Notes under the pieces: generated by a model
The model's database searches: none
Seen by the model: only the letters and a program-made list of their open reading frames with translations
What the model was told of the DNA's origin: nothing
Position numbers and translations under genes: made by a program
Source of the DNA: Megasphaera_A sueciensis
Lineage (GTDB): Bacteria; Bacillota; Negativicutes; Veillonellales; Megasphaeraceae
NCBI RefSeq assembly: GCF_050219315.1
Contig: NZ_CP116939.1
Span: forward strand, 1,240,001-1,304,000
Reading direction: 5' to 3'
DNA length: 64,000 nt
Shown here: one piece after another, positions 16,732-25,665 of the stretch
Layout of the letters: every line of letters starts with the position of its first letter
How positions within the stretch are numbered: the stretch's first letter is position 1

Positions 16732-18135
16732 ATGAAATATAAAAAAATCAGCCAGGAAACACTCGGCAACATCAAATCTATTGTCGGAGAAAAAAACGTT
16801 ATTACCGATACTAATACAATTCAGCCATATTCCCATGACGAAGTGACAGACCCGGCATATCACCACATGCCCGAGGTCGTGGCATATGTCGAATCGGCTC
16901 AACAAGCAGCTGATTTGGTCAAACTGGCAAACGAGCACCACTTTCCGGTCGTACCCAGAGGGGCGGGTACCGGTCTTGCTTGTGGAGCCGTTCCTATCTA
17001 CGGCGGCTTAGTCCTTTCCCTGGCAAAAATGAATAAAATTCTGGAAATCAACGAAGATGCCTTATATGCTGTCGTTGAACCCGGCGTCCGCACCGCTGAT
17101 CTGCAGGCAGCCGCAGAAGCAAAGGGGTTATTTTATGCCGGTGATCCCTGCAGCGGGGATTCCTGTTTTATCGGCGGCAATATCGCGACCAATGCCGGCG
17201 GCAACCGCGCCGTCAAATACGGTACGACCCGACATCAAGTGTATGCCATCGAAATCGTCTCTCCTACGGGAAAGATCATGACTCTCGGGGCCCGGCTGCA
17301 GAAACAATCTACCGGATACTGCCTGGATCAACTGGTCATCGGCTCCGAAGGCACACTGGGCATCATCACTAAAGCTACGGTAAAACTGCTGCCCAAGCCG
17401 CAATTTACCCTCGATCTGCTCGCCATATTCCATACGGTGGACGCCGCGATCGGGGTCGTCAACAAAATCATCAAAGCCGGTATTATGCCAACGTGCGTGG
17501 AATTCATGGACAACATTACCATCCAATCCATAGAACGCTATTTAAACGAAAAACTGCAAGGCAGTGAAAATGGCAATTACCTTATTATTCAAGTCGAAGG
17601 CATCAATGAAAATGATTTGGATGATAAAGCGGTCGCCTTAGATGAAATCTGCACGGAAAGCGGTTCCTCTTCCGTCCTCGTCGCTGATTCCGAAAAAATC
17701 TGGCGGGCACGCAAGTCATTTGCCGAAGCGGTGCGTGCCGAAAGTCTCATCGTCTGCAAAGAAGATGTTGTTGTCCCTGTTGATAAAGAACCGCAGCTGC
17801 TGCATGAAATTCTCCTGCTGGCCAAAAAATACAATCTCATTACTCGTATTGCCAGTCACGCCGGTGACGGAAATGTTCATCTGAACATCATAAAAAACAA
17901 AGATCTCAACTATGAAACCTGGGACAAAAACATAAAAGCTATGCAGCAGGAATTATACAAGACGATTTATGCGCTTGGCGGCCGCCTGTCCGGTGAGCAC
18001 GGTATCGGCTATAAACGCAAGCATCTGATGGAAGAATTCACAGATCCTAACGAACTGGCATGGATGAAAGCCATAAAAAAAGCACTGGATCCCAATACTA
18101 TATTAAATCCCGGCAAAATTTTTGATGTAGAATAA
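16732..18135 (+). CDS. FAD-linked 2-hydroxyacid dehydrogenase (GlcD / D-lactate dehydrogenase type)
   Basis: Oxidises D-lactate or glycolate with bound FAD. The 467-residue product has the PCMH-type FAD domain (VVPRGAGTGLACGAVP at about residues 64-79, GGNIATNAGGNRAVKYG, LVIGSEGTLGIITKATV). The C-terminal FAD-oxidase domain contains ASHAGDGNVHLNI (metal-binding histidines) and the end GRLSGEHGIGYKRK ... LNPGKIFD. Known relatives include the M. elsdenii D-lactate dehydrogenase and the Ldh of Etf-linked lactate oxidation, but no etfAB is adjacent. AAGGGGGG precedes the ATG. A close paralogue lies at 52751-54151. Substrate not provable here. Confidence 0.9.
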   Translation: MKYKKISQETLGNIKSIVGEKNVITDTNTIQPYSHDEVTDPAYHHMPEVVAYVESAQQAADLVKLANEHHFPVVPRGAGTGLACGAVPIYGGLVLSLAKMNKILEINEDALYAVVEPGVRTADLQAAAEAKGLFYAGDPCSGDSCFIGGNIATNAGGNRAVKYGTTRHQVYAIEIVSPTGKIMTLGARLQKQSTGYCLDQLVIGSEGTLGIITKATVKLLPKPQFTLDLLAIFHTVDAAIGVVNKIIKAGIMPTCVEFMDNITIQSIERYLNEKLQGSENGNYLIIQVEGINENDLDDKAVALDEICTESGSSSVLVADSEKIWRARKSFAEAVRAESLIVCKEDVVVPVDKEPQLLHEILLLAKKYNLITRIASHAGDGNVHLNIIKNKDLNYETWDKNIKAMQQELYKTIYALGGRLSGEHGIGYKRKHLMEEFTDPNELAWMKAIKKALDPNTILNPGKIFDVE

Positions 18136-18196
18136 AAGCGGCCGGTCTCTTCGGTGAAAGAGCTGCCGCACACATCGTTTCACATAGATCCCCCTA

Positions 18197-18225
18197 TTGC
18201 ATTTTCTGCAGTTACCCTTTATAAT
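18197..18225 (+). promoter_or_regulatory. ribBA promoter
   Basis: TTGCAT (18197-18202), a 17-base spacer and TATAAT (18220-18225) precede the FMN aptamer by about 27 bases. Confidence 0.75.
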
Positions 18226-18251
18226 AGAGAGCGTAACATAATTGCATAGTA

Positions 18252-18366
18252 TATCTTCAGGGCAGGGTGAAATTCCCGATCGGCGGTAAAGTCCGCGAAC
18301 GCGTTACAGCGTGTTGATTTGGTGCAAGTCCAAAACCGACAGTACAGTCTGGATGAAAGAAGATAC
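18252..18366 (+). ncRNA. FMN riboswitch (RFN element)
   Basis: The aptamer shows the full set of RFN conserved blocks. The closing P1 is TATCTTC with GAAAGAAGATA. Inside are GGGCAGGGTGAAATTCCCGA, CGGCGGTAAAGTCCGCGA, GATTTGGTGCAAGTCC, AAACCGACAGTA and AGTCTGGATGA. It binds FMN and switches off downstream riboflavin genes. A terminator-like hairpin follows at 18417-18448, so control is probably by transcription attenuation. The only gene controlled here is ribBA. Confidence 0.97.
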
Positions 18367-18416
18367 CGTTTTTTAGGCAGCCGCATTGACGGCATTATTG
18401 CCTGTGAAATCCAAAG

Positions 18417-18448
18417 CCCTGATACTGCACCGCAGTTGTCAGGGTTTT
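18417..18448 (+). terminator. Riboswitch-controlled terminator hairpin
   Basis: CCCTGA pairs with TCAGGG, with an inner CTGC/GCAG stem, and TTTTATTG follows. It lies between the FMN aptamer and the ribBA ribosome binding site AGGAGG. A second small hairpin (GCCG/CGGC at about 18379-18392) between aptamer and terminator may take part in the switch. Confidence 0.75.
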
Positions 18449-18470
18449 ATTGTATAGGAGGTATTTCGTA

Positions 18471-19688
18471 ATGAAAAATGCAAAAAGACAGTATAACACA
18501 GTAGAAGAAGCTATCGAAGAGCTGCAAGCCGGTCATGTTATTTTGGTAACGGATGATCCCGATCGAGAAAATGAAGGGGACTTAATCTGCGCCGCTCAAT
18601 ATTGCAGCACGGAAAATTTAAATTTTATGGCCACCGTAGCCAAAGGCTTGATCTGCATGCCGATGAGCATGGATTATGCTCATAAGCTGGGATTACCGCA
18701 AATGGTCAGTGAAAATACAGATAACCACTGTACCGCTTTTACGGTATCCATTGACTACAAAACAACAACGACCGGTATTTCCGCTGTCGAACGTGCCTTA
18801 ACGGCCCGCAAGACAGTCGAAGACGACGTATCTGCCGAAGACTTCCGGCGTCCGGGACACATGTTTCCCCTCACCGCCCGCAGAGGCGGCGTACTAACTC
18901 GCAATGGTCATACGGAAGCCACTGTCGATTTTCTTCGTCTTGCCGGTCTTAAACAAGTCGGCCTATGCTGTGAAGTGATGGCAGCCGACGGCACCATGAT
19001 GCGCACCCCGCAATTATGGGAAGTCGCCGATAAGTACAACTTGAAATTTGTTACTATTCATGATCTGCAGAACTACTGCCGCCGCCATGATAAACACGTC
19101 GTCCGTGAAGCCCTCGCTCAGATGCCGACGAAATTCGGCGATTTTAAAATCTACGGGTATATTAACGACCTCACGGGGGAACACCATGTAGCTCTTGTAA
19201 AAGGCGATATCGGCGACGGCAAGAATTTACTCTGCCGTGTCCATTCCGAATGCCTGACCGGTGACGTCTTTGGTTCGCTGCGCTGCGACTGCGGCCAGCA
19301 GCTAGCTGCCGCATTAAAGCAGATCAACAGAGAAGGCCGCGGCATCCTCCTCTATATGCGTCAGGAAGGACGGGGCATCGGACTCATTAACAAATTGAAA
19401 GCCTATGCGCTGCAAGAACAAGGCTATGATACCGTTGAAGCAAATGAAAAACTGGGATTTGCACCAGATCTGCGCGAATACTGGATCGGCGCACAAATTC
19501 TCCAAGACATTGGTGCCAGAGAACTGCGTCTCCTTACCAATAACCCCGAAAAAATATACGGTCTCGAAGGCTTTGGCGTTGAAATTACAGAACGGGTTCC
19601 CATTGAAATCGCCGCCCAGGAACACGATGAATTCTACTTGGAAACAAAGAAAAATAAAATGGGCCATCTTTTGAATAATATTGATTAA
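18471..19688 (+). CDS. ribBA: RibBA: DHBP synthase / GTP cyclohydrolase II fusion
   Basis: Makes both precursors of riboflavin: 3,4-dihydroxy-2-butanone 4-phosphate from ribulose 5-phosphate, and the pyrimidine from GTP. The 405-residue product has the N-terminal RibB domain (DDPDRENEGDLICAA, RRPGHMFPLTARRGGV, GHTEATVDFLRLAG). The C-terminal RibA domain has the zinc-binding cysteines in SECLTGDVFGSLRCDCG and MRQEGRGIGLINKL. The ATG at 18471 is preferred to an upstream in-frame start because AGGAGG lies 7 bases before it. No ribD, ribE or ribH is adjacent. Confidence 0.96.
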   Translation: MKNAKRQYNTVEEAIEELQAGHVILVTDDPDRENEGDLICAAQYCSTENLNFMATVAKGLICMPMSMDYAHKLGLPQMVSENTDNHCTAFTVSIDYKTTTTGISAVERALTARKTVEDDVSAEDFRRPGHMFPLTARRGGVLTRNGHTEATVDFLRLAGLKQVGLCCEVMAADGTMMRTPQLWEVADKYNLKFVTIHDLQNYCRRHDKHVVREALAQMPTKFGDFKIYGYINDLTGEHHVALVKGDIGDGKNLLCRVHSECLTGDVFGSLRCDCGQQLAAALKQINREGRGILLYMRQEGRGIGLINKLKAYALQEQGYDTVEANEKLGFAPDLREYWIGAQILQDIGARELRLLTNNPEKIYGLEGFGVEITERVPIEIAAQEHDEFYLETKKNKMGHLLNNID

Positions 19689-19699
19689 CAGCCACGGAA

Positions 19700-19737
19700 A
19701 AAACGACGCAACGAAAAATCAGTTACGTCGTTTTTTT
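19700..19737 (+). terminator. Intrinsic terminator of ribBA
   Basis: A 13-bp stem with one mismatch (AAAACGACGCAAC / GTTACGTCGTTTT) is followed by TTTTTTT. It starts 11 bases past the ribBA stop. Confidence 0.85.
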
Positions 19738-19856
19738 CTTGTTACTCAAAAATACATATATGCAATTCTCATATGAATATGCACCGTTTAATTTGACATG
19801 GAAAAACAAATATTTATATAATGCAGGTAACGACTTGCTAAAAAGAGGTGTTTTTA

Positions 19857-21392
19857 TTGATAAATCTGCGGCCGTATATGACAACAGCTGCCATTACCTA
19901 CCTGCTTATTTCCATCGTTATATTTTTTATGACTTGGCTTCACTGGTATTATGGAGTACCTGCAGCGATTCTTTTAGTATATGCTTCCTATCGATTTCTT
20001 CACTCTATCCCAAAAGAAAAAACGGCAGATTCTTCTATTTCATGGTCAAAAGAAAGTCTTATCGCTTCTATCCTCTTATTTCTATTTCTCCTTTTGACCG
20101 GCCACGGCATGTTTATCGGCGGTTCCGGCTATGATATTCCCTGGCGGAACGCCATGTATTATGATTTGATACAGCAATCCTGGCCTGTTCTATATGAATA
20201 TTCGCAAAGCGCCTTGATATATTATCTGACATATTGGCTTGCTCCGGCCGGTATTACGTATGTATTTGGATCACATACGCTCCTGGCAAACATTATCCTG
20301 TTTTTATGGACATATATAGGCCTGCGGATTTTTCTTTCTCTCTTGTGGAATTTCTTAAAGGCAGAAAAAAAATACTATATCTACATTACCCTTATATTTC
20401 TATTCTGGAGTGGATTAAGTACCATCGGAATGATTATCGTATCTGCCACCGGTATTATGCCTTTTTATATAGACGCTGATTGGGGCTGGCACGCCTGGCA
20501 GTTTACCGCCATTACGCAAAACGGGTATACTATGGGGTACATGATCCGCTCCACGTTTGACGGGTTATCCAATATTTATAACCAGCTGATTCCCATTGTC
20601 TTATGCACCGTACTGTTTTTAAAATATCGCCAGCCAGCATCCTATGCATTATTTATCGCATTGCTCCTGCCGTACTCTCCTTTCGGAGCTGTCGGTTTGT
20701 GCCTGCTGGCAGGGATTGACATCGTCAGACAAGGTCTCTCTGCATTCCAATCGCATCAGTCGCACTCTTTTTTTAAAGAACTCATCAGTCCGGCAAATAT
20801 TCTTGCCGTTGTTGCCGTTTTACCTGTTTTTTCCCTCTACTTTACAGCAAATACGTCTTTGGATCAAACCAACAGCTTGTGGTCAGCCCCCTTAGCCGAT
20901 TACACGATCATACGAATTACGATATTAGGTTTATACTATATGTTCTACTTTATTATTTTCGCAGATTTATGCCGTTCGCATACAAAAGACTCTGTATTGT
21001 TGGGTTCTGTAATTCTTACATTGATGATTATTCCTTTTTTCAAAATCGGACGCTCATTAGATTTTTGCTGGAATGCTTCTATTCCCGGTTTTTATATAAT
21101 TATGGTTTTTCTTATGCAGGAAATCCTGCGGTTATTCCGGGAGCACGATAGAAGCCGCCATTTTGTCATCACAATGGTCGTCCTGTTCATTGCTGTGACA
21201 ACACCGTTTCTGCAATTAACGTCTCAATGTATCAAGTGTTATACTGCCGGTACTTATTTTGTATATGTCAATGTACCGAAGTTAGAAGATACCTTAAGCG
21301 ATAAACCCAGAGACAGTGTTATCCGTACATATGGAAACTTCATGAATCCATACTATAAAGACAAGCCATTCTACCGCTATATCGCCAAATAA
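19857..21392 (+). CDS. Large polytopic membrane protein, possible GT-C-type glycosyltransferase
   Basis: I do not recognise a named family. The roughly 510-residue product has about a dozen hydrophobic segments. The first extracytoplasmic loop is charged and aromatic (GGSGYDIPWRNAMYYDLIQQ), and a second loop holds DADWGWHAWQF. This layout is usual for GT-C-fold enzymes that use lipid-linked sugars. TTG at 19857 is chosen because AGAGGTG lies 7 bases before it; a GTG at 19848 is the alternative. It faces a glycosyltransferase gene tail-to-tail and opens the polysaccharide locus. Function inferred from fold and position only. Confidence 0.6.
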   Translation: MINLRPYMTTAAITYLLISIVIFFMTWLHWYYGVPAAILLVYASYRFLHSIPKEKTADSSISWSKESLIASILLFLFLLLTGHGMFIGGSGYDIPWRNAMYYDLIQQSWPVLYEYSQSALIYYLTYWLAPAGITYVFGSHTLLANIILFLWTYIGLRIFLSLLWNFLKAEKKYYIYITLIFLFWSGLSTIGMIIVSATGIMPFYIDADWGWHAWQFTAITQNGYTMGYMIRSTFDGLSNIYNQLIPIVLCTVLFLKYRQPASYALFIALLLPYSPFGAVGLCLLAGIDIVRQGLSAFQSHQSHSFFKELISPANILAVVAVLPVFSLYFTANTSLDQTNSLWSAPLADYTIIRITILGLYYMFYFIIFADLCRSHTKDSVLLGSVILTLMIIPFFKIGRSLDFCWNASIPGFYIIMVFLMQEILRLFREHDRSRHFVITMVVLFIAVTTPFLQLTSQCIKCYTAGTYFVYVNVPKLEDTLSDKPRDSVIRTYGNFMNPYYKDKPFYRYIAK

Positions 21393-21397
21393 TTGAA

Positions 21398-22339
21398 TCA
21401 GCGCTGCTGCCGCAAGAGCATCCGGATAATATTCATCTGGACTTCAAAGTTCTTGCGGTTATTTTTTGCGTTTGTATCCAAAATAAGACCGCAAACAACA
21501 GACAAAAACGCCGCCAGCATAAGAACAACACTGACAACTAATGTCGGCATACGCGGTACTAATCCCGTTTCTATGTATTCAATAAACACAGGAATAAACA
21601 AGATTATAGATATAAAAAACATCAAACAAGCTGCATATCCAAAGAACTTCAGAGGCTTATAATCACGATACAAGTTAAATATAGTTCCCATTACTTTACA
21701 TCCATCGGAAAAAGTATTCAGCTTGCTATAACTGCCTTCCGGTCTATCCCGATAAGAGACAGGCACACTGCAAATACGTAAATTCTTATCCAAGGCATGT
21801 ACCGTCATTTCTGTCTCAATTTCAAAACCGTGAGAAAGAATGGGAAAACTTTTTACAAACAAAGGGCTAAACGCACGGAATCCCGTCATGCCATCTTCTA
21901 TATGACAGCGTTTTCCCCAAAACATATTGATGCATTTACGGACTAACATATTGCCGACCCCGTGAAAAGGCCGCTTATTTTCTTTAAAGTACGTCAAAGA
22001 CAAGCGATCACCGATTACCATATCCGCCTTATTCCGCAGCACCAGTTTGCACATTTCCCCTGCACTTTCTGCTGGATAGGTATCATCTCCATCTACGATC
22101 AGATAGCAATCTGCCTCTATCTCTCTAAACATAGCCCGGACTACATTTCCTTTTCCCTGACGAGATTCTTCACGGACTATCGCACCGGCCGCCCGCGCAA
22201 TCGCAGCCGTATTATCCGCCGAGTTATTATCATAGACATAAATAACCGCTTGCGGCAATACTCTCTGATAATCGTGCACTACTTTTTCTATTGTCTGGCC
22301 TTCATTGTAACACGGTATTAACACTGCTATTTTATCCAT
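21398..22339 (-). CDS. Family 2 glycosyltransferase (dolichyl-phosphate-mannose-synthase-like) with C-terminal membrane segments
   Basis: Probably transfers a sugar from a nucleotide donor to undecaprenyl phosphate. The 313-residue product has a GT2 domain: IAVLIPCYNEGQTIEKVVHD at the N-terminus, the acidic donor-binding site DNNSADNT, and the metal-binding DGDDTYPA (about residues 93-100). Two hydrophobic segments follow near residues 230-300. The ATG at 22339 has GAGGGAAC upstream; an upstream in-frame start would run deep into the preceding gene. It follows the GT-C-like gene by 16 bases. Confidence 0.85.
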   Translation of the reverse strand: MDKIAVLIPCYNEGQTIEKVVHDYQRVLPQAVIYVYDNNSADNTAAIARAAGAIVREESRQGKGNVVRAMFREIEADCYLIVDGDDTYPAESAGEMCKLVLRNKADMVIGDRLSLTYFKENKRPFHGVGNMLVRKCINMFWGKRCHIEDGMTGFRAFSPLFVKSFPILSHGFEIETEMTVHALDKNLRICSVPVSYRDRPEGSYSKLNTFSDGCKVMGTIFNLYRDYKPLKFFGYAACLMFFISIILFIPVFIEYIETGLVPRMPTLVVSVVLMLAAFLSVVCGLILDTNAKNNRKNFEVQMNIIRMLLRQQR

Positions 22340-22355
22340 ATGCGTTCCCTCTATT

Positions 22356-24272
22356 TTACTTATATTCAACATGATATACCGTATACCCATTGGCTGCATC
22401 CAGGGGTACTAAGACGACCGTATCATTATGCATTACGCTTAAATCGCGGTTGCTTAATACATACGATACATTTAATTTTTTTAAATCGCCGATATTTAAT
22501 CTAATATTGACAATATCCGCAATAATAGAGTTTCCTTTCGGATTTTGAAATTTTGTCGGTTTTGTATTATCCAGCGTGATATTCATATGTGCGTACCGGT
22601 TCAGTATGCTGCGTTCCTTTTCTGTAAGCCCGAACGGTTCCCAACGCGGCCAATACACATATAAATTAACACTGTTAATGGTAGGTGCTCCAAACATGAT
22701 AGGATAACTATTCATATAGTTAATATGCTCTGTATTCCATGTATCCCCATTATCAACAATCCAATATCCTTTATCCTGTGCTGCGATCTCCGTGATTTCT
22801 CGTGCCAAGTGCGTGCCATATACACTTTGTACGCCCCGTGCCACTGGATTCACGGCCATACCGGATACAAATGCGGTCAAAACAATGAACAACACCAATC
22901 CATGCCGCAACCGCAGTATATACAACGCCGCACAAACAGAAAACATAGATACGACTATAATCCATAAAGCAGCATGTTCCGGTTTAATGACCGGCAATAC
23001 CATCCATAGCTCAAACCCTGTAAAAAGCACCGTCATGCAAGCCGTCGTCTTTTTGCTGCAAGCAATTGGCCGGAAAGACAATACCCGCAGCAAAATGAGT
23101 ACTTGCAAAAAATCTATAGCAGGTATCATCCTCGCCGCAGGCGAAAAAGCAAGCAAGGTTACACGCGCCAGAAAGTTGGGCCACGGATATAAAAAGTGAG
23201 TGATATACACAACGAGCAATATAATCAGTGTACCGGTAAGACTATCCCGAAAATGCGTTTTACAATAATTCCAGCCAGCCAGCATAATCCCCATCGGGGC
23301 GAAACTAATAAACGTTGCGGCGCCAGTCGGCGCATAGCCCATATCCCAACCAAACGGCGCCATATACAACAATATATAATGAAACAGCCAGTCAAAGGAA
23401 AAACCGCCGCCCAAATCCCGGCGCTGTCCCGGATAGATAGAATTGGCAAAAGCTAGAATCGTATCCCAGGATTTAAAAAGGACATGTACTATCGGAAGAG
23501 CAGTAAGACAGATAAGAATAATTCCCAAAAAAATATCTTTATATGTCCTATACGTATTTTTGCGATTTTTATAAATAATCCAGCCTGCCATGAGTAAGAA
23601 TACATACGCAAAAGAAACCTGCCAAGCCGGATAAAAAGATACGGCATACGCCACCATGACATATGCCAACCCCAACATATATAAAATCCTTTTTTTATAA
23701 AGAGAAGTATGGATATAGCCATTAACCGCAAGCACTCCCAGCTGTCCCCAAAGGAGCGTCTCTACAAAACCGTTGATACTAAACCACCATTGTACCATAG
23801 GGGAAAACGCTGTTAACAGCGCATAACTCAAAGATATTTTCTTATCTTGCTGAAAAAAAAGCATGCCGAATTCATAGGAAATAAGAAAAAGAAAAATAAG
23901 TCGTCCCGTCCAAAAAAAGGACAATCCATTACCGGCAGGCAAAAACAAATAGCCCCATAAAAAAGGACGGAACACCGTTATCATATCCCAACAGGGCTGC
24001 CCGTAAACCAAGGCAACATCCGTAACAGCCGCTCTGGATACATGACTGAAATAAGAAAATCCATCAAAATACTGCGAAAAAGCAAGCGGCGTGAAGACCG
24101 CCCATTCATCCAGCTGAAAGGAGTGATTCGTACCTATAAGTGCCGTATCCAAGTCCGGTGCTTGCAATATATGTGCATAAAACCCTATGGAGGATCCATG
24201 TATTTGAAAAATAACTAATAGGATCCATACTATAATTCCGATGGTCCAGCGATGCGAAAATATTTTATACAT
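22356..24272 (-). CDS. GT-C-like polytopic membrane protein (paralogue of 37006-39171)
   Basis: The 638-residue product has about 12-14 membrane segments and a C-terminal soluble domain. It shares an ordered set of motifs with the 37006-39171 product: QIHGSSIGFYA, FQLDEWAVFTPLAFSQYF, GQPCWDMITVFRPFLWGYL, GNGLSFFWTGRLI, SPMVQWWFSINGFVETL, YPAWQVSFAY and GGGFSFDWLFHY. The DEW in the first outside loop could serve as the catalytic acidic site of a GT-C enzyme. The ATG at 24272 overlaps the stop of the upstream GtrB-like gene (ATGTATAA) and has AGGAAAAG upstream. With that gene and gtrA it forms a three-component glycosylation set. Activity is inferred. Confidence 0.7.
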   Translation of the reverse strand: MYKIFSHRWTIGIIVWILLVIFQIHGSSIGFYAHILQAPDLDTALIGTNHSFQLDEWAVFTPLAFSQYFDGFSYFSHVSRAAVTDVALVYGQPCWDMITVFRPFLWGYLFLPAGNGLSFFWTGRLIFLFLISYEFGMLFFQQDKKISLSYALLTAFSPMVQWWFSINGFVETLLWGQLGVLAVNGYIHTSLYKKRILYMLGLAYVMVAYAVSFYPAWQVSFAYVFLLMAGWIIYKNRKNTYRTYKDIFLGIILICLTALPIVHVLFKSWDTILAFANSIYPGQRRDLGGGFSFDWLFHYILLYMAPFGWDMGYAPTGAATFISFAPMGIMLAGWNYCKTHFRDSLTGTLIILLVVYITHFLYPWPNFLARVTLLAFSPAARMIPAIDFLQVLILLRVLSFRPIACSKKTTACMTVLFTGFELWMVLPVIKPEHAALWIIVVSMFSVCAALYILRLRHGLVLFIVLTAFVSGMAVNPVARGVQSVYGTHLAREITEIAAQDKGYWIVDNGDTWNTEHINYMNSYPIMFGAPTINSVNLYVYWPRWEPFGLTEKERSILNRYAHMNITLDNTKPTKFQNPKGNSIIADIVNIRLNIGDLKKLNVSYVLSNRDLSVMHNDTVVLVPLDAANGYTVYHVEYK

Positions 24273-25227
24273 TATACTTTTCCTGTGTATTTTCATCAAA
24301 ATTCAGTCTTTTTTCTTCAACGACTAACGGCCGGTGCAATATGCGGGCATTGATATTGAGAATATATTCTCCTAAAAGCCCAATAAAGAAAATTTGAACG
24401 GAACCAATAAAAAAGATACCGATCAAAAGCGGTGCCATCCCGAAAGGAAATGCATCCCACCAAATCAATTTAGCTATTAAATATAACAGCGCAATCATCA
24501 TCGTCATGGCAGAAAATAAAAAACCGGCAATAGTAGCGATGCGTAATCCTATTTTAGTATAGGAAGTAAAACCTAACATAGCAAAATCATATAAAGTATA
24601 CAGATTATTATGCGTCTTGCCGTTCCTTCGTTTTGGTTGTACATACGGTATTTCTTTACGTTCCGGTCCCAGTTCGGCAACGATCCCCCGAAAATACGGC
24701 AGCGGATCATCGAGTTCCCGCATGACATCAATAAAACTTTTATCATACAGGCCAAATCCGGTAAAATGTTCTATTTGTTCAACAGATGCCATTTTCTTGA
24801 TCGCTTTATAATAACAAGACCGCAGAGCATAGACAAAAGGATTTTCCTTGCTGTTCACTTTAATGCCGATAACGATTTTAAATCCTTTTTCCCATTCTTT
24901 TACAAATTGAGGAATCATTTCTACGGGATCTTGAAAATCTGCACACATTATAATCGAACAATCTCCTGTGGTTTGGCACAATCCATAATAAGGTGAGTTA
25001 GCTTGTCCAAAATTTTTAACGTTGAATATAGCTTTTATTCTTTTAGTCTGTTTGCATAAAAGTTCTAATTTATTTCTTGTTCCATCTGTAGAGAAATTAT
25101 CTATAAATATTATCTCATAATTATATTGATATAAGTTTTCTTTGAATTCATAAATTATTGCTTCACTTAGAGGAACAACATTATCAACTTCATTAAAGCA
25201 AGGAATTAATATACTAATTTTTTTCAT
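24265..25227 (-). CDS. GtrB-like undecaprenyl-phosphate glycosyltransferase
   Basis: Would charge undecaprenyl phosphate with a sugar on the cytoplasmic face. The 320-residue product has a GT2 domain with ISILIPCFNEVDNVVPL, IIFIDNFSTDGTRN, NFGQANSPYYGL and CADFQDPVEMIPQF (DXD-like site near residue 97). Two C-terminal membrane helices end in LLGEYILNINARILHRP, a signature end of GtrB/ArnC-type enzymes. gtrA is directly upstream and the GT-C-like gene overlaps downstream. Confidence 0.88.
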   Translation of the reverse strand: MKKISILIPCFNEVDNVVPLSEAIIYEFKENLYQYNYEIIFIDNFSTDGTRNKLELLCKQTKRIKAIFNVKNFGQANSPYYGLCQTTGDCSIIMCADFQDPVEMIPQFVKEWEKGFKIVIGIKVNSKENPFVYALRSCYYKAIKKMASVEQIEHFTGFGLYDKSFIDVMRELDDPLPYFRGIVAELGPERKEIPYVQPKRRNGKTHNNLYTLYDFAMLGFTSYTKIGLRIATIAGFLFSAMTMMIALLYLIAKLIWWDAFPFGMAPLLIGIFFIGSVQIFFIGLLGEYILNINARILHRPLVVEEKRLNFDENTQEKYNV

Positions 25228-25243
25228 ATTTTCACTCCATAAG

Positions 25244-25630
25244 TTATTTAAAAGCCCAAAATTTATTCATAAAAAAATTCAATGGAACGGTTATAAATAA
25301 TATCAAAAGTGGTGCTATAAAAGCAGAAAATTCAAACCATTCAACAATAATCATTAATAATGATGTTCCCAAAAGAAAAGATAACCCATAAGAAAAATAA
25401 GTTTTAATTAAAGTAGTCTTCCATGTTCCAGTATTTTTAAACACATAACGGTTATTCCAAAAGAAAGCATTAAAAACACTAATTATCCAAGAAACAAAAT
25501 TGGCAATTAAATAATGGACTCCAATAAATAATAATAAATAATACGTTATTAAAGCAATAATAGTATTAGAGATACCTACTAGTCCAAATTTCATAAATTG
25601 TATAAAAAAATTTTTTTTTTCCATATACAT
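25244..25630 (-). CDS. GtrA family membrane protein (putative sugar-lipid flippase)
   Basis: The 128-residue product has four membrane segments and the GtrA pattern: FMKFGLVGISNTIIALITYY at the start, NFVSWIISVFNAFFWNNRYVF in the middle, and PLNFFMNKFWAF at the C-terminus. GtrA proteins are thought to flip undecaprenyl-phosphate sugars. The ATG at 25630 has AAGG 8 bases before it. The next gene downstream is the GtrB-like transferase, the usual partner. The DNA becomes clearly A+T-rich from here to about 32.2 kb. Confidence 0.85.
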   Translation of the reverse strand: MYMEKKNFFIQFMKFGLVGISNTIIALITYYLLLFIGVHYLIANFVSWIISVFNAFFWNNRYVFKNTGTWKTTLIKTYFSYGLSFLLGTSLLMIIVEWFEFSAFIAPLLILFITVPLNFFMNKFWAFK

Positions 25631-25665
25631 AATGACTACCTTTTTGAATACTTGCTTTCTCCTTA

